A DNA stretch of 64,000 nt. Origin: Pseudomonas knackmussii B13 (GTDB taxonomy: Bacteria; Pseudomonadota; Gammaproteobacteria; Pseudomonadales; Pseudomonadaceae). Shown here piece by piece: positions 27,785 to 37,090 of this stretch. The notes beneath the pieces are model-generated. The model worked only from the letters and a program-made list of their open reading frames with translations, was not told the origin of the DNA and ran no database searches. Location of the stretch: assembly GCF_000689415.1 (NCBI RefSeq), contig NZ_HG322950.1, forward strand, positions 1,178,001 through 1,242,000, written 5' to 3'. The position numbers and the translations under genes were made by a program. Position 1 is the first letter of the stretch. Every line of letters starts with the position of its first letter.

Positions 27785-28792
27785 ATGAAAGTAGGGATCG
27801 TCAACGACATGCCGTTGGCGGTGGAGGCCTTGCGCCGGGTGCTGGCGCTGGACCCCGCGCACCGCGTGGTCTGGGTCGCCAACAATGGCGCCGAGGCGGT
27901 GCAGATGTGCGCCGCGCACGCGCCCGACGTGGTGCTGATGGATCTGCTGATGCCGGTGATGGATGGCGTCGAGGCGACGCGGCGGATCATGGCCGAGTGC
28001 CCGTGCCCGATCATCGTGGTCACCGTCGATCTGGAGAAGAACCTGTCGCGGGTGTTCGACGCCATGGGCTGCGGCGCGGTGGATGCGGTGACCACTCCGG
28101 CCCTGGAGGGCGATCTGCGCGAGGCGGCACGGCCGCTGCTGCGCAAGCTGCAGAACCTGGCCTGGTTGAGCGCGCCGCCGAACAGCCGGCCGCGGGCCCA
28201 GGCCGACAGCCGCGAAGTGACCTCGACGGCAGCGCGACGCCTGGTGGCGGTAGGGGCCTCGGCCGGTGGTCCGGCAGCCCTGGCCGAGCTGGTCGCACAG
28301 CTGCCGGCGAGCTTTTCCGCGGCGATGGTGGTGGTACAGCACGTGGACGAAAGCTTCGCCGCCGGCATGGCCGAGTGGCTGGCCAGCCAGTCGCCGATCC
28401 CGGTGCGCCTGGCGCGCCACGGCGAAACGCCGCAACCCGGCTGCATCCTGCTGGCCGGCAGCAACGACCACATCCGCCTGCTGCGCAGCGGCGAGCTGGC
28501 GTACTCCGCCGAGCCGGGCGGGCATATCTACCGGCCATCGATCGACGTGTTCTTCGACAGCGTGGCCGACAACTGGGTCGGCTCGGCGGTGGGCGTGCTG
28601 CTCACCGGCATGGGCCGCGACGGTGCCGAGGGCCTCAAGCACCTGCGCGAGCGCGGCTTCCTGACCCTCGCCCAGGACCAGGCCAGCAGCGCCGTCTACG
28701 GTATGCCCAAGGCCGCCGCGGCGATTGGCGCGGCAACGGAAATCCGCTCCCTGGACGAAATCGCCAGGCGGTTGGGCCAGTTGTTCGGTTGA
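27785..28792 (+). CDS. wspF: WspF, CheB-like methylesterase (negative regulator)
   Basis: 335 residues. N-terminal receiver with acceptor Asp53 in [15 protein letters not shown]-terminal methylesterase with Ser in [15 protein letters not shown], His in [18 protein letters not shown] and Asp in [16 protein letters not shown]. When phosphorylated by WspE it demethylates WspA and resets signalling; loss of WspF gives constitutively high c-di-GMP and wrinkly colonies in P. aeruginosa. The inserted element ends four bases before the ATG. The GGAGGA that would have served as ribosome-binding site now lies 264 bp further upstream. The remaining GGGAG comes from the element's end and is about 11 bases from the ATG. 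Confidence 0.95.
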   Translation: MKVGIVNDMPLAVEALRRVLALDPAHRVVWVANNGAEAVQMCAAHAPDVVLMDLLMPVMDGVEATRRIMAECPCPIIVVTVDLEKNLSRVFDAMGCGAVDAVTTPALEGDLREAARPLLRKLQNLAWLSAPPNSRPRAQADSREVTSTAARRLVAVGASAGGPAALAELVAQLPASFSAAMVVVQHVDESFAAGMAEWLASQSPIPVRLARHGETPQPGCILLAGSNDHIRLLRSGELAYSAEPGGHIYRPSIDVFFDSVADNWVGSAVGVLLTGMGRDGAEGLKHLRERGFLTLAQDQASSAVYGMPKAAAAIGAATEIRSLDEIARRLGQLFG

Positions 28793-28812
28793 ACCCTTCG
28801 GAGCCCGTATCA

Positions 28813-29835
28813 GTGACGAATTCAAGCGAGAGCGAATACCCCGTGAACAATCCCGACGATTCGAAGGCCATGGTGTTGCTGGTCGATGACCAGGCCATGA
28901 TCGGCGAGGCGGTCCGCCGCGCGCTGGCCGAGGACCCGAGCATCGACTTCCACTTCTGCTCCGACCCCGCCCAGGCTGTCGAGCTGGCCCTGCAGATCCG
29001 CCCGACGGTGATCTTGCAGGACCTGGTGATGCCCGACTGCGACGGCCTCGAGCTGGTGCGCCGCTATCGCGAGCACCCGGCCACCCGCGACATCCCGATC
29101 ATCGTCCTGTCGACCAAGGAAGAGGCCCAGGTGAAGAGCGCGGCCTTCGCCGTCGGCGCCAACGACTACCTGGTCAAGCTGCCCGACGCCATCGAGCTGG
29201 TGGCGCGGGTACGCTACCACTCGCGCTCGTTCCTCGCCCTGCAGCAGCGCGACGAGGCCTACCGCGCTCTGCGCGAGAGCCAGCAGAAGCTGCTGGAAAC
29301 CAACCTGGTGCTGCAGCGCCTGATGAACTCCGACGGCCTCACCGGGCTGTCCAACCGCCGGCACTTCGACGAATACCTGGAAATGGAGTGGCGCCGTGCG
29401 CTGCGCGAGCAGAGCCAGTTGTCGCTGCTGCTGATCGATGTCGATCACTTCAAGGACTACAACGACACCTTCGGCCACGTCGCCGGCGACGAGGCGCTGC
29501 GCCAGGTGGCCGGCGCGCTGCGCGAGAGCTGCAGCCGCTCCTCCGACCTGCCGGCGCGCTACGGCGGCGAGGAGTTCGCCATCATCCTGCCGGGCACCTC
29601 GCCAGGCGGCGCGCGCCTGCTGGCGGAAAAGCTGCGCCTGACAGTACAGGCCATGGGCATCGCCCACGAAGTGCCGGCGCCGGGCGCCTCGCTGACCATC
29701 AGCCTGGGCGTCGCGACCCTGACGCCACAGCCCGGGCAGAGCTGCCTGGACCTGATCGAGCAGGCCGACCGCGCGCTCTACAACGCCAAGCACGGCGGGC
29801 GTAACCAGGTCGGGGTGGCACAGGCGGCGGGCTAG
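28813..29835 (+). CDS. wspR: WspR, response-regulator diguanylate cyclase
   Basis: 340 residues from GTG 28813 (GGAG ten bases upstream); GTG 28843 is an alternative start. A receiver domain ([33 protein letters not shown], acceptor Asp in [13 protein letters not shown]) and a helical stalk ([42 protein letters not shown]) precede a GGDEF domain with active site [11 protein letters not shown]. The RSSD inhibitory site sits five residues before it, so product feedback is intact. WspE phosphorylation drives it into active clusters that make c-di-GMP. Last gene of the operon. Confidence 0.95.
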   Translation: MTNSSESEYPVNNPDDSKAMVLLVDDQAMIGEAVRRALAEDPSIDFHFCSDPAQAVELALQIRPTVILQDLVMPDCDGLELVRRYREHPATRDIPIIVLSTKEEAQVKSAAFAVGANDYLVKLPDAIELVARVRYHSRSFLALQQRDEAYRALRESQQKLLETNLVLQRLMNSDGLTGLSNRRHFDEYLEMEWRRALREQSQLSLLLIDVDHFKDYNDTFGHVAGDEALRQVAGALRESCSRSSDLPARYGGEEFAIILPGTSPGGARLLAEKLRLTVQAMGIAHEVPAPGASLTISLGVATLTPQPGQSCLDLIEQADRALYNAKHGGRNQVGVAQAAG

Positions 29836-29928
29836 GCCATCCGTCTGACACAGGGCAGCTCACGGTAGGCGTTCTCGGGTATACTTCCGGGTTTTTCCAC
29901 GCCTATAGAACCGTGAGTGCTGCCCGCC

Positions 29929-31024
29929 ATGGAAATCAACCCGATCGTCAACAGCATCAAGGACCTCTCCGAACGCACCCAGTCTATTCGGGGGTATCTT
30001 TGACTACGATCTGAAACATGATCGCCTGGTCGAAGTAAACCGCGAGCTCGAAGACCCGAACGTCTGGAACAACCCGGAATACGCCCAGAACCTGGGCCGC
30101 GAGCGCGCCAGCCTGGCGCAGATCGTCGAGACCCTCGACGAGCTCACCGGCGGTCTGGCCGATTCCCGCGACCTGCTGGACATGGCCGTCGAAGAGAACG
30201 ACGAAGGCGCCGTGAACGACGTCGCCACCGAAGTCGAGCGCCTGCGCGAGATCCTCGAGAAGCTGGAATTCCGCCGCATGTTCAGCGGCGAGATGGACCC
30301 CAACAACGCCTACCTGGACATCCAGGCCGGTTCCGGCGGCACCGAGGCCCAGGACTGGGCCAACATGCTGCTGCGCATGTACCTGCGCTGGGCCGACAAG
30401 CACGGCTTCGACGCCGAGATCGTCGAGCTCTCCGAGGGCGAAGTCGCCGGCATCAAGGGTGCCACCGTGCACATCAAGGGCGAGTACGCCTTCGGCTGGC
30501 TGCGCACCGAGATCGGCGTGCACCGCCTGGTGCGCAAGAGCCCGTTCGACTCCGGCAACCGTCGCCACACCTCGTTCACCGCGGTGTTCGCCTCGCCGGA
30601 AATCGACGACAACATCGAGATCGAGATCAACCCGGCCGACCTGCGCATCGACACCTACCGCTCCTCCGGCGCGGGCGGTCAGCACGTGAACACCACCGAC
30701 TCCGCGGTGCGTATCACCCACGTGCCGACCAACACCGTGGTGGCCTGCCAGAACGAACGCTCCCAGCACGCCAACAAGGACACCGCCATGAAGATGCTGC
30801 GGGCCAAGTTGTACGAACTGGAAATGCAGAAGCGCAACGCCGCCTCGCAGGCCCTGGAAGACTCCAAGTCCGACATCGGCTGGGGCCACCAGATCCGCTC
30901 CTACGTACTCGACCAGTCGCGGATCAAGGATCTGCGCACCGGCGTCGAGCGCAGCGACTGCGACAAGGTGCTCGACGGCGATCTGGATGAATATCTGGAA
31001 GCCAGCCTGAAACAAGGGCTCTGA
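29929..31024 (+). CDS. prfB: Peptide chain release factor 2 with programmed +1 frameshift
   Basis: Coding is 29929-30000 joined to 30002-31024 (364 residues). After 24 codons the ribosome meets CTT TGA C at 29998, preceded by an internal Shine-Dalgarno-like CGGGGGTAT. Slipping +1 on CTT restores the frame, the standard RF2 autoregulation by UGA. The protein has the RF2 signatures SPF ([12 protein letters not shown]) for stop recognition and GGQ ([17 protein letters not shown]) for peptide release. Adjacent to lysS, the usual neighbour. Confidence 0.97.
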
Positions 31025-31037
31025 CGCGGAGCCCCAT

Positions 31038-31098
31038 TGTAGGAGCGAGCTTGCTCGCGAACCTGTCGAAGAGTTTCGCGAGCAAGCTCGCTCCTACA
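31038..31098. repeat. Perfect 24-bp inverted repeat between prfB and lysS
   Basis: Arms 31038-31061 and 31075-31098 are exact complements, separated by 13 bases. Each arm is itself a REP-type sequence, TGTAGGAGCGAGCTTGCTCG. The transcript would form a very stable hairpin 43 bases before the lysS start. Confidence 0.85.
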
Positions 31099-31141
31099 CG
31101 TATCCCTTCATTTGATTTGACGCCAGGCAGATAGAACAACC

Positions 31142-32662
31142 ATGAGCGACCAACAACTCGACCAGCACGCTTCTGTTCAAGACGATGGGCAACAGGAAGA
31201 AAACAAGCTGATCGCGCAGCGCAAGGAAAAGCTTGCCGCCGTGCGCGAGGCCAAGGCCATCGCCTTCCCCAACGACTTCCGCCGCGACGCCTATTTCGCG
31301 GACCTGCAGAAACAGTACGCCGACAAGACCAAGGAAGAGCTGGAAGCCGCAGCCATCCCGGTCAAGGTCGCCGGTCGCATCATGCTCAACCGCGGTTCCT
31401 TCATCGTCCTGCAGGACAGCAGCGACCGCCTGCAGGTCTACGTCAACCGCAAGACCCTGCCGGAAGAGACCCTGGCCGAGATCAAGACCTGGGACCTGGG
31501 CGACATCATCGGCGCCGAAGGCGTGCTGGCCCGTTCGGGCAAGGGCGACCTGTACGTCGACATGACCAACGTGCGCCTGCTGACCAAGTCGCTGCGCCCG
31601 CTGCCGGACAAGCACCATGGCCTGACCGACACAGAGCAGCGCTACCGCCAGCGCTACGTCGACCTGATCGTCAACGAGGAAACCCGCAACACCTTCCGCG
31701 TGCGTTCCCAGGTCATCGCCCACATCCGCCGCTTCCTCAGCGACCGCGGTTTCCTCGAAGTGGAAACCCCGATGCTGCAGACCATCCCCGGCGGCGCCGC
31801 GGCCAAGCCCTTCGAAACCCACCACAACGCGCTGGACATGGCCATGTTCCTGCGCATCGCGCCGGAGCTGTACCTCAAGCGCCTGGTGGTCGGCGGTTTC
31901 GAGAAGGTCTTCGAGATCAACCGCAACTTCCGTAACGAAGGCGTTTCGACCCGGCACAACCCCGAGTTCACCATGCTCGAGTTCTACCAGGCCTACGCCG
32001 ACTACGAAGACAACATGGACCTGACCGAGGAGCTGTTCCGCGAGCTGGCCCAGGCTGTGCTCGGCAGCACCGACGTGCCCTACGGCGACAAGGTCTTCCA
32101 CTTTGGCGAGCCGTTCGCCCGCCTGTCGGTGTTCGACGCCATCCTCAAGTACAACCCGGACATCACCGCGGCTGACCTGAACGACGTCGAGAAGGCCCGC
32201 GCCATCGCCAAGAAGGCCGGCGCCAAGGTCCTCGGCCACGAAGGCCTGGGCAAGCTGCAGGTGATGATTTTCGAGGAGCTGGTGGAGAGCAAGCTGGAAC
32301 AGCCGCACTTCATCACCCAGTACCCGTTCGAGGTCTCCCCGCTGGCCCGCCGCAACGACAACGACCCGAGCGTCACCGACCGCTTCGAGCTGTTCATCGG
32401 TGGCCGCGAGATCGCCAACGCCTACTCCGAGCTGAACGACGCCGAAGACCAGGCCGAGCGCTTCATGCTGCAGGTGAAGGAGAAGGACGCCGGTGACGAC
32501 GAGGCGATGCACTACGACGCCGACTTCGTCAACGCGCTGGAATACGGCATGCCGCCGACCGCCGGCGAAGGCATCGGCATCGACCGCCTGGTGATGCTGC
32601 TGACCAACTCGCCGTCGATCCGCGACGTGATCCTCTTCCCGCACATGCGCCCGCAGGCGTAA
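31142..32662 (+). CDS. lysS: Lysyl-tRNA synthetase, class II
   Basis: 506 residues. The N-terminal OB-fold anticodon-binding part ([26 protein letters not shown]) is followed by the class II core. Motif 1 lies around [27 protein letters not shown], motif 2 around [35 protein letters not shown], and motif 3 is [26 protein letters not shown]. It charges tRNA-Lys. ATG 31142 follows the usual prfB-lysS order and ends at a good terminator. Confidence 0.97.
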   Translation: MSDQQLDQHASVQDDGQQEENKLIAQRKEKLAAVREAKAIAFPNDFRRDAYFADLQKQYADKTKEELEAAAIPVKVAGRIMLNRGSFIVLQDSSDRLQVYVNRKTLPEETLAEIKTWDLGDIIGAEGVLARSGKGDLYVDMTNVRLLTKSLRPLPDKHHGLTDTEQRYRQRYVDLIVNEETRNTFRVRSQVIAHIRRFLSDRGFLEVETPMLQTIPGGAAAKPFETHHNALDMAMFLRIAPELYLKRLVVGGFEKVFEINRNFRNEGVSTRHNPEFTMLEFYQAYADYEDNMDLTEELFRELAQAVLGSTDVPYGDKVFHFGEPFARLSVFDAILKYNPDITAADLNDVEKARAIAKKAGAKVLGHEGLGKLQVMIFEELVESKLEQPHFITQYPFEVSPLARRNDNDPSVTDRFELFIGGREIANAYSELNDAEDQAERFMLQVKEKDAGDDEAMHYDADFVNALEYGMPPTAGEGIGIDRLVMLLTNSPSIRDVILFPHMRPQA

Positions 32663-32681
32663 GCGCCGGAAGCTGTTGAAG

Positions 32682-32704
32682 AAGCCGCCTTCGGGCGGCT
32701 TTTT
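32682..32704 (+). terminator. Intrinsic terminator after lysS
   Basis: AAGCCGCC, loop TTCG, GGCGGCTT, then a T-run; 20 bp beyond the lysS stop. Confidence 0.88.
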
Positions 32705-32731
32705 CATGCCCGCGAGAAGCAGCCAATACCC

Positions 32732-32784
32732 TGTAGGAGCGGATTCATCCGCGAGAATCCCCGCGCCATTTCCACCCGTAGGGC
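32732..32784. repeat. REP and interrupted REP half-site left of the IS1111-type element
   Basis: 32732-32757 is a GTAGGAGCGGATTCATCCGC palindrome. Bases 32777-32784 (CGTAGGGC) are the first half of a second REP whose other half, GCATAACCGCG..., resumes at 34160. Joined, they equal the intact copy at 12671. Confidence 0.75.
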
Positions 32785-32863
32785 AATGAAATGGACTCCT
32801 CCCTCCTACGGCGTCAAGCGCCAGACTGATGGTGTAGCCACAAGTCCCGGAGGGGGAGTCAGC

Positions 32864-33880
32864 ATGAACATTAGTCGCGTTGGTCTGGATCTGGCAAAGC
32901 AGGTATTTCAGGTGCACGGCGTCGATAGCCACGAGCGCGTGGTGTGCCGGCGGCAGCTCAAGCGGGCGCAGATGCTGGATTTCTTTCGCCAGCTGGCACC
33001 CTGCCTGGTGGCGATGGAGGCCTGCGGCAGTGCGCACTATTGGGCGCGAGAGCTGCAGGGGCTGGGGCACGAGGTCCGCTTGATTGCACCGCAGTTCGTC
33101 AAACCTTACGTCAAGGGTGACAAACACGATGCCCACGATGCCGAAGCGATCTGCGAGGCGGCCAGCCGTCCGAGCATGCGCTTTGTGCCGGTGAAGAGTG
33201 CGCAGCAGCAGGCCGGGCAGTCCGTGCATCGCATTCGCAGCCGTCTGGTCCGGGCCCGTACGGCACTGTGCAACGAAATTCGCGGCTTGCTCGGCGAATT
33301 CGGCCTGGTCGCCAGCCGACGCGGGCGCGCGGCGACGGTCGAACTGCTCGAGACGGTCACCGCTGCCGAGCCGGTGCCCTTGCCGGCGCCGATGGGCGAG
33401 TTGTTGAGCGGCTTGAAAGAGGAGTTGCAGGCGCTGGATGCCCGCATCGAGCGACTGGAGCGAGTGATCAAGCGCAGTGCGCGCGAGGATGCGCGCATCC
33501 AGCGCCTGCTGGCCGTGGAAGGCATCGGCCCGCTCACCGCCAGCGCGGTGGTGGCAGCGGTCGGCGATGCCCGGCAATTCCGCACGGCGCGTCAGTTCGC
33601 GGCCTGGCTGGGCCTGGTGCCACGGCAACACTCCACGGGCGGGCAGCAGCGCCTGGGCGGGATCACCAAGCGTGGCGATACCTACCTGCGCACCCTGTTC
33701 ACCCATGGCTCCCGCTCGGTCGTACGCTGTTGCGCCAACAAGACCGATGCTCGCAGTCGCTGGCTGCAAGGCCTGTTGCAACGATGCAATGCCAACGCCG
33801 TCGCCGTTGCCCTGGCCAACAAGAATGCCCGGATCGTCTGGGCCCTGCTCAGTCGGGAAACCACCTACCAACCCGCCTGA
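32864..33880 (+). CDS. IS1111-type DEDD transposase
   Basis: 338 residues from ATG 32864 with GGAGGGGG upstream. DEDD residues: GLDLAKQVFQVHGVD (Asp), AMEACGSAHYWARE (Glu), DKHDAHDAEAICEA (Asp pair). The C-terminal Tnp_20 part has VEGIGPLTASAVVAAVGDA and FAAWLGLVPRQHSTGGQQRLGGITKRGDTYLRTL, with the catalytic Ser in HSTGG. Only distantly similar to the other IS transposase here. It appears intact. Confidence 0.92.
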   Translation: MNISRVGLDLAKQVFQVHGVDSHERVVCRRQLKRAQMLDFFRQLAPCLVAMEACGSAHYWARELQGLGHEVRLIAPQFVKPYVKGDKHDAHDAEAICEAASRPSMRFVPVKSAQQQAGQSVHRIRSRLVRARTALCNEIRGLLGEFGLVASRRGRAATVELLETVTAAEPVPLPAPMGELLSGLKEELQALDARIERLERVIKRSAREDARIQRLLAVEGIGPLTASAVVAAVGDARQFRTARQFAAWLGLVPRQHSTGGQQRLGGITKRGDTYLRTLFTHGSRSVVRCCANKTDARSRWLQGLLQRCNANAVAVALANKNARIVWALLSRETTYQPA

Positions 33881-34142
33881 GCGTTACCGGCAACACCGCT
33901 GTAGAAACGCTCCACCACGATTGCACAGTGAATGGCATTGATGACGAACCGGTCGAACCGGCCTGTATGAAACCTGGGTTATCCGCGGGCTCCCTGCTGC
34001 CGTGAAGCAAAGCCGTTAGGGCGATCAGACATACAGGCGCGCATTTCATCAGGGCTCGGGAGCTGCCACACCGCTCCATGAAGCCGGATATACGGACGCA
34101 GTCGTACCTAGGTTCGAAATCCCCGCCAAACACTGGCAAACC
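33881..34142 (+). ncRNA. Putative guide (seek/bridge) RNA region of the IS1111-type element
   Basis: About 260 non-coding bases between the transposase stop and the right inverted repeat, where IS1111-type elements keep their guide RNA. GGTTAT at 33977-33982 is complementary to ATAACC of the target. TAGGGCG at 34017-34023 repeats the other half of the same target. This pairing is weaker than in the IS110 copies and I could not fold the region. Confidence 0.42.
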
Positions 34143-34159
34143 GGGAGGAGTCCATATAC

Positions 34160-34282
34160 GCATAACCGCGTTCGCGGTTATGCGCCGCAGCCCGGTACGA
34201 GAATGGCGGATAACCCCTTCGGGGTTATTCGCCCTACAGGGTCGGCATTCGTGCCGTGCGGTTCGCGAGCAAGCTCGCTCCT
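34160..34282. repeat. REP cluster right of the IS1111-type element
   Basis: 34160-34188 is the second half of the interrupted REP plus its palindrome (GCATAACCGCG...CGCGGTTATGC). 34205-34240 is the GGATAACCCC...GGGGTTATTCGCCCTAC type, and 34261-34282 the GCGAGCAAGCTCGC type. From 34283 to the TetR start at 34408 no further signal is evident. Confidence 0.75.
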
Positions 34283-34407
34283 GGCCCCGGCGAACCTTAT
34301 CCGCGATGCGCGGCCCAAAGATGCCCACCCGGCGGCAGACGCCGCCGATTGATTCGCCGGGGAAAAGCCCGAACAATGCGCCATCGCCCGCGAGCGGAGG
34401 AAAACCC

Positions 34408-35121
34408 GTGTCCCCAGTGTCCCAGAGTGACAGTGCCGCCCAGGCCGCCAGCGCGGTGGCCGAGAGTGTCCAGTACCAGGGTCGCAAGGCCAGTCGGCAG
34501 GGCAGCGAGCAGCGCCGCCAGGCGATTCTCGACGCCGCCATGCGCATCATCATCCGCGACGGCGTGCGCGCCGTGCGCCACCGCGCCGTGGCGGCCGAGG
34601 CCGGCGTGCCGCTGTCGGCCACCACCTACTACTTCAAGGACATCCAGGACCTGCTCACCGACACCTTCGCGCTCTTCGTCGAACGCAGCGCCGAGGCGAT
34701 GTCGGACTTCTGGGCCAGCGTCGAAGGCGACCTGCAGTCCATGGTCGCGCGCCTGTCGGGCAGCCCGGATTCGCGCCGCGAACTCGCCGACACCATCGCC
34801 GAGCTGGCCATCCAGTACGTGCGCGTGCAGCTCACCGAGCGCCGCGAGCATCTGCTTGCCGAGCATGCCTTCCGCCAGGAAGCGCTGCTCAATCCGCGCC
34901 TGGAAGAGCTGGCGCAGAGCCACAGGCGCATCCTTTCCCTGGGCGTCGTGCACTTCTTCCAGGTGCTCGGTTCGCGGGAGCCGGAGCAGGACGCCAAGGT
35001 GTTGACGGCCATCATTCTGCAGATGGAGTATCAGGGCCTTCTCGACGGCGTGGAGCACCTGGATACGGTGGAAATGCGCGCCATCCTGACCCGATACCTG
35101 TACCTGGTGCTGGGCCTCTGA
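34408..35121 (+). CDS. TetR-family transcriptional regulator
   Basis: 237 residues from GTG 34408 (GCGGAGG seven bases upstream); the frame is open to 34078, but without a better start. A helix-turn-helix in ILDAAMRIIIRDGVRAVRHRAVAAEAGVPLSATTYYFKDIQDLL is followed by a helical ligand domain with no diagnostic residues. It corresponds by position to the TetR gene next to lysS in P. aeruginosa (PA3699, from memory). The target is unknown; the lipoprotein gene starts 58 bp downstream in the same direction. Confidence 0.85.
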   Translation: MSPVSQSDSAAQAASAVAESVQYQGRKASRQGSEQRRQAILDAAMRIIIRDGVRAVRHRAVAAEAGVPLSATTYYFKDIQDLLTDTFALFVERSAEAMSDFWASVEGDLQSMVARLSGSPDSRRELADTIAELAIQYVRVQLTERREHLLAEHAFRQEALLNPRLEELAQSHRRILSLGVVHFFQVLGSREPEQDAKVLTAIILQMEYQGLLDGVEHLDTVEMRAILTRYLYLVLGL

Positions 35122-35179
35122 GGCCCGCCCGCGTCCCACACCATCCGGCGTGCCGCCCGCGGCCCCTGAGGAGATTCCG

Positions 35180-35743
35180 ATGAAAGCCTGGCGCGCCCTG
35201 CTGCTGTTGAGCGTTGTTCTGCTCAGTGGCTGCCTGGTGACCTTCAAGGACCCGATACCGGCGAAGGATGCCGCGCCAGCCTCGCTGCTCGGCCAGTGGT
35301 CGCGGATCGACGAATACGGCGAGGAGCAGATCCTCGAGGTCAGCCGCACCAGCGACGGCCTCTACCGCGCCTTCAGCTACTACGGCAACAACGGCAACAC
35401 CGACAGCGCCGAGGACCTGCCCTTCACCGTCGCCCACCATGGCCAGCGCTGGTACTTCTCGGCCAGCCTGCCCAAGAGCGAAGGCGGCAACTACGTGCTG
35501 GGCGGCTTCGAGATCACCGACAAGGACGAGCTGGTGGTCTATTCGGTGGACGTCGAGGCCGTGCTGCAAGCCATCGACAAGGCCCAGCTGCAGGGCCAGA
35601 AGGTGGACAGCCAGCAAGGCGCCGGCGCACTGATCGCAAGCCCCCTGGAGAAGGTCTACGCCTTCCTCGACGACCCGGCCAACGCCGATGCCTTCGGCGA
35701 AGCGCTACGCTTCCAGCGAGTCCCCCAGGGAGAACGCCAATGA
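35180..35743 (+). CDS. Lipoprotein of unknown function
   Basis: 187 residues from ATG 35180 with GAGGAG upstream. Signal peptide MKAWRALLLLSVVLLSGC ends in a lipobox (LSGC), with Leu at +2 of the mature protein. The mature part starts LVTFKDPIPAKDA and contains ASLLGQWSRIDEYGEEQILEVSRTSDG, a lipocalin-like beta pattern. Stop and next start overlap (ATGA), so it is cotranscribed with the QEGLA gene. Confidence 0.8.
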   Translation: MKAWRALLLLSVVLLSGCLVTFKDPIPAKDAAPASLLGQWSRIDEYGEEQILEVSRTSDGLYRAFSYYGNNGNTDSAEDLPFTVAHHGQRWYFSASLPKSEGGNYVLGGFEITDKDELVVYSVDVEAVLQAIDKAQLQGQKVDSQQGAGALIASPLEKVYAFLDDPANADAFGEALRFQRVPQGERQ

Positions 35744-37044
35744 ATACGCGGCGCAAGAAGAGCACACCCAGCGAGTACCAGCAGATCATCCGCGGCCTCT
35801 CCGACCGCCTGGTGGAGGCGCAGACGCCGATCCGCGTGCTCGACGCGATCAAGTGGGACGACTCGATCCGCGAGGACTTCCTCAAGGGCCGCGGCAAGCA
35901 TGCGCCCAAGGTCGATCGCAGCTACTACGACAGCCGCCCGCTGGCTTTCGATTCCGCGGCCAAGAAGCAGGAATTCCAGGTGCTGGAGCGCGACATCACG
36001 CGCCAGCTCGGCCAGTTCAACCCGGTGGGCCAGATCATGCGGCGCATGTGCCGCGAGTACCGCATGGTCATCCGCATGCTCGAAGCGCGCGGCACCCAGG
36101 ACTTCGGCCTGATCTCCCAGGAGCTCTACGGCTCGGCCTCCGATGCCTTCCACGCCGGCGACCCGACCCTGGCCGACCTCGGCCTGATGCTCTCGGACTA
36201 CCTGAACAACATCGCCCATCGCGGCGACCTCAAGGACGAGCCCAAGACGCTCAACGCCGGCCAGGTGGTGGAGATGCTCCAGCAGCGCCTGAACGCGGTG
36301 TTCGGCGAGGCGGAGAACACCATCCGCGTGTTCGAGTCGGACGGCATAGTGGCGGACGCCGCGGCCGGCGCCGACTACATCAAGGTGCGCGCCGACGCGC
36401 TGTTCAACGAGCGTGATGTGCGCGCTCTGGAAGTCCACGAGGGCCTGGTGCACGTCGGCACCACGCTCAACGGCCTCAACCAGCCGATCTGTACCTTCCT
36501 CTCCAAGGGCCCGCCGTCGTCCACGGTGACCCAGGAAGGCCTGGCGATCCTCATGGAGGTGATCGCCTTCGCTTCCTACCCGACGCGCCTGCGCAAGCTG
36601 ACCAACCGCACCCGCGCCATCCACATGGCCGAGGACGGCGCCGACTTCCTCGAGGTCTACCACTTCTACCGCGAGCAGGGCTACGAGGCGGAAAGCAGCT
36701 ACCAGAACGCCAGCCGGGTGTTCCGCGGCTCGACGCCGAATGGGCTGCCGTTCACCAAGGACCTGTCGTACCTGAAGGGTTTCATCCTCATCTACAACTA
36801 CATCCAGCTCGCCGTGCGCCAGGGCAAGCTCGAGCAGATCCCGCTGCTGTTCTGCGGCAAGGCCACCCTGGAAGACATGCGCACCCTGCGCCAACTGGTG
36901 GACGAAGGCCTGGTGGTGCCGCCGAAGTACCTGCCGCCGCAGTTCCGCGACCTCAACGCGCTCTCGGCCTGGATGTGCTTCTCCAACTTCCTCAACCACC
37001 TGAGCCTGGACCGTATCGAAGCGGACTACGCAAACATCCTCTGA
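35740..37044 (+). CDS. Flavohemoglobin-expression-modulating QEGLA-motif protein (DUF1704)
   Basis: 434 residues. The motif for which the family is named is seen as [18 protein letters not shown], together with a His in [14 protein letters not shown]. The arrangement HExLVH...QEGLA looks like a zinc-peptidase-type active site (HExxxH with a downstream Glu), which is how DUF1704/KIAA0895 (tyrosine carboxypeptidase-like) proteins are now viewed. The bacterial substrate is unknown. Start ATG 35740 overlaps the lipoprotein stop. Confidence 0.85.
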   Translation: MNTRRKKSTPSEYQQIIRGLSDRLVEAQTPIRVLDAIKWDDSIREDFLKGRGKHAPKVDRSYYDSRPLAFDSAAKKQEFQVLERDITRQLGQFNPVGQIMRRMCREYRMVIRMLEARGTQDFGLISQELYGSASDAFHAGDPTLADLGLMLSDYLNNIAHRGDLKDEPKTLNAGQVVEMLQQRLNAVFGEAENTIRVFESDGIVADAAAGADYIKVRADALFNERDVRALEVHEGLVHVGTTLNGLNQPICTFLSKGPPSSTVTQEGLAILMEVIAFASYPTRLRKLTNRTRAIHMAEDGADFLEVYHFYREQGYEAESSYQNASRVFRGSTPNGLPFTKDLSYLKGFILIYNYIQLAVRQGKLEQIPLLFCGKATLEDMRTLRQLVDEGLVVPPKYLPPQFRDLNALSAWMCFSNFLNHLSLDRIEADYANIL

Positions 37045-37090
37045 GCCGCGCCGCCCGCGTGGCACCTGCCCGGGCGGCAAGGAGCGCGCC

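Larger units (their letters stand above)
32785..34159 (+). mobile_element. IS110-family, IS1111-type insertion sequence (about 1375 bp)
   Basis: Sub-terminal inverted repeats ATGGACTCCTCCC (32791-32803) and GGGAGGAGTCCAT (34143-34155) lie about six and four bases inside the ends. That placement is characteristic of the IS1111 subgroup. Excising the element rejoins CGTAGGGC to GCATAACCGCG and rebuilds a REP found intact elsewhere in this window. The exact end base is ambiguous by one because a C is shared. Confidence 0.87.

Noticed and set aside
27907..28812. Extended N-terminus for WspR from the upstream open frame
   Set aside because: It overlaps wspF in another frame and is compositionally artefactual; a receiver-GGDEF protein of about 340 residues fits WspR.
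29836..29928. Promoter for prfB around TATACT at 29879
   Set aside because: No -35 at a workable distance could be found, so it is not listed.
31094..33871. Minus-strand open frame of 925 codons across lysS and the IS1111 transposase
   Set aside because: Antisense to two clear genes and spanning an IS boundary; a high-GC artefact.
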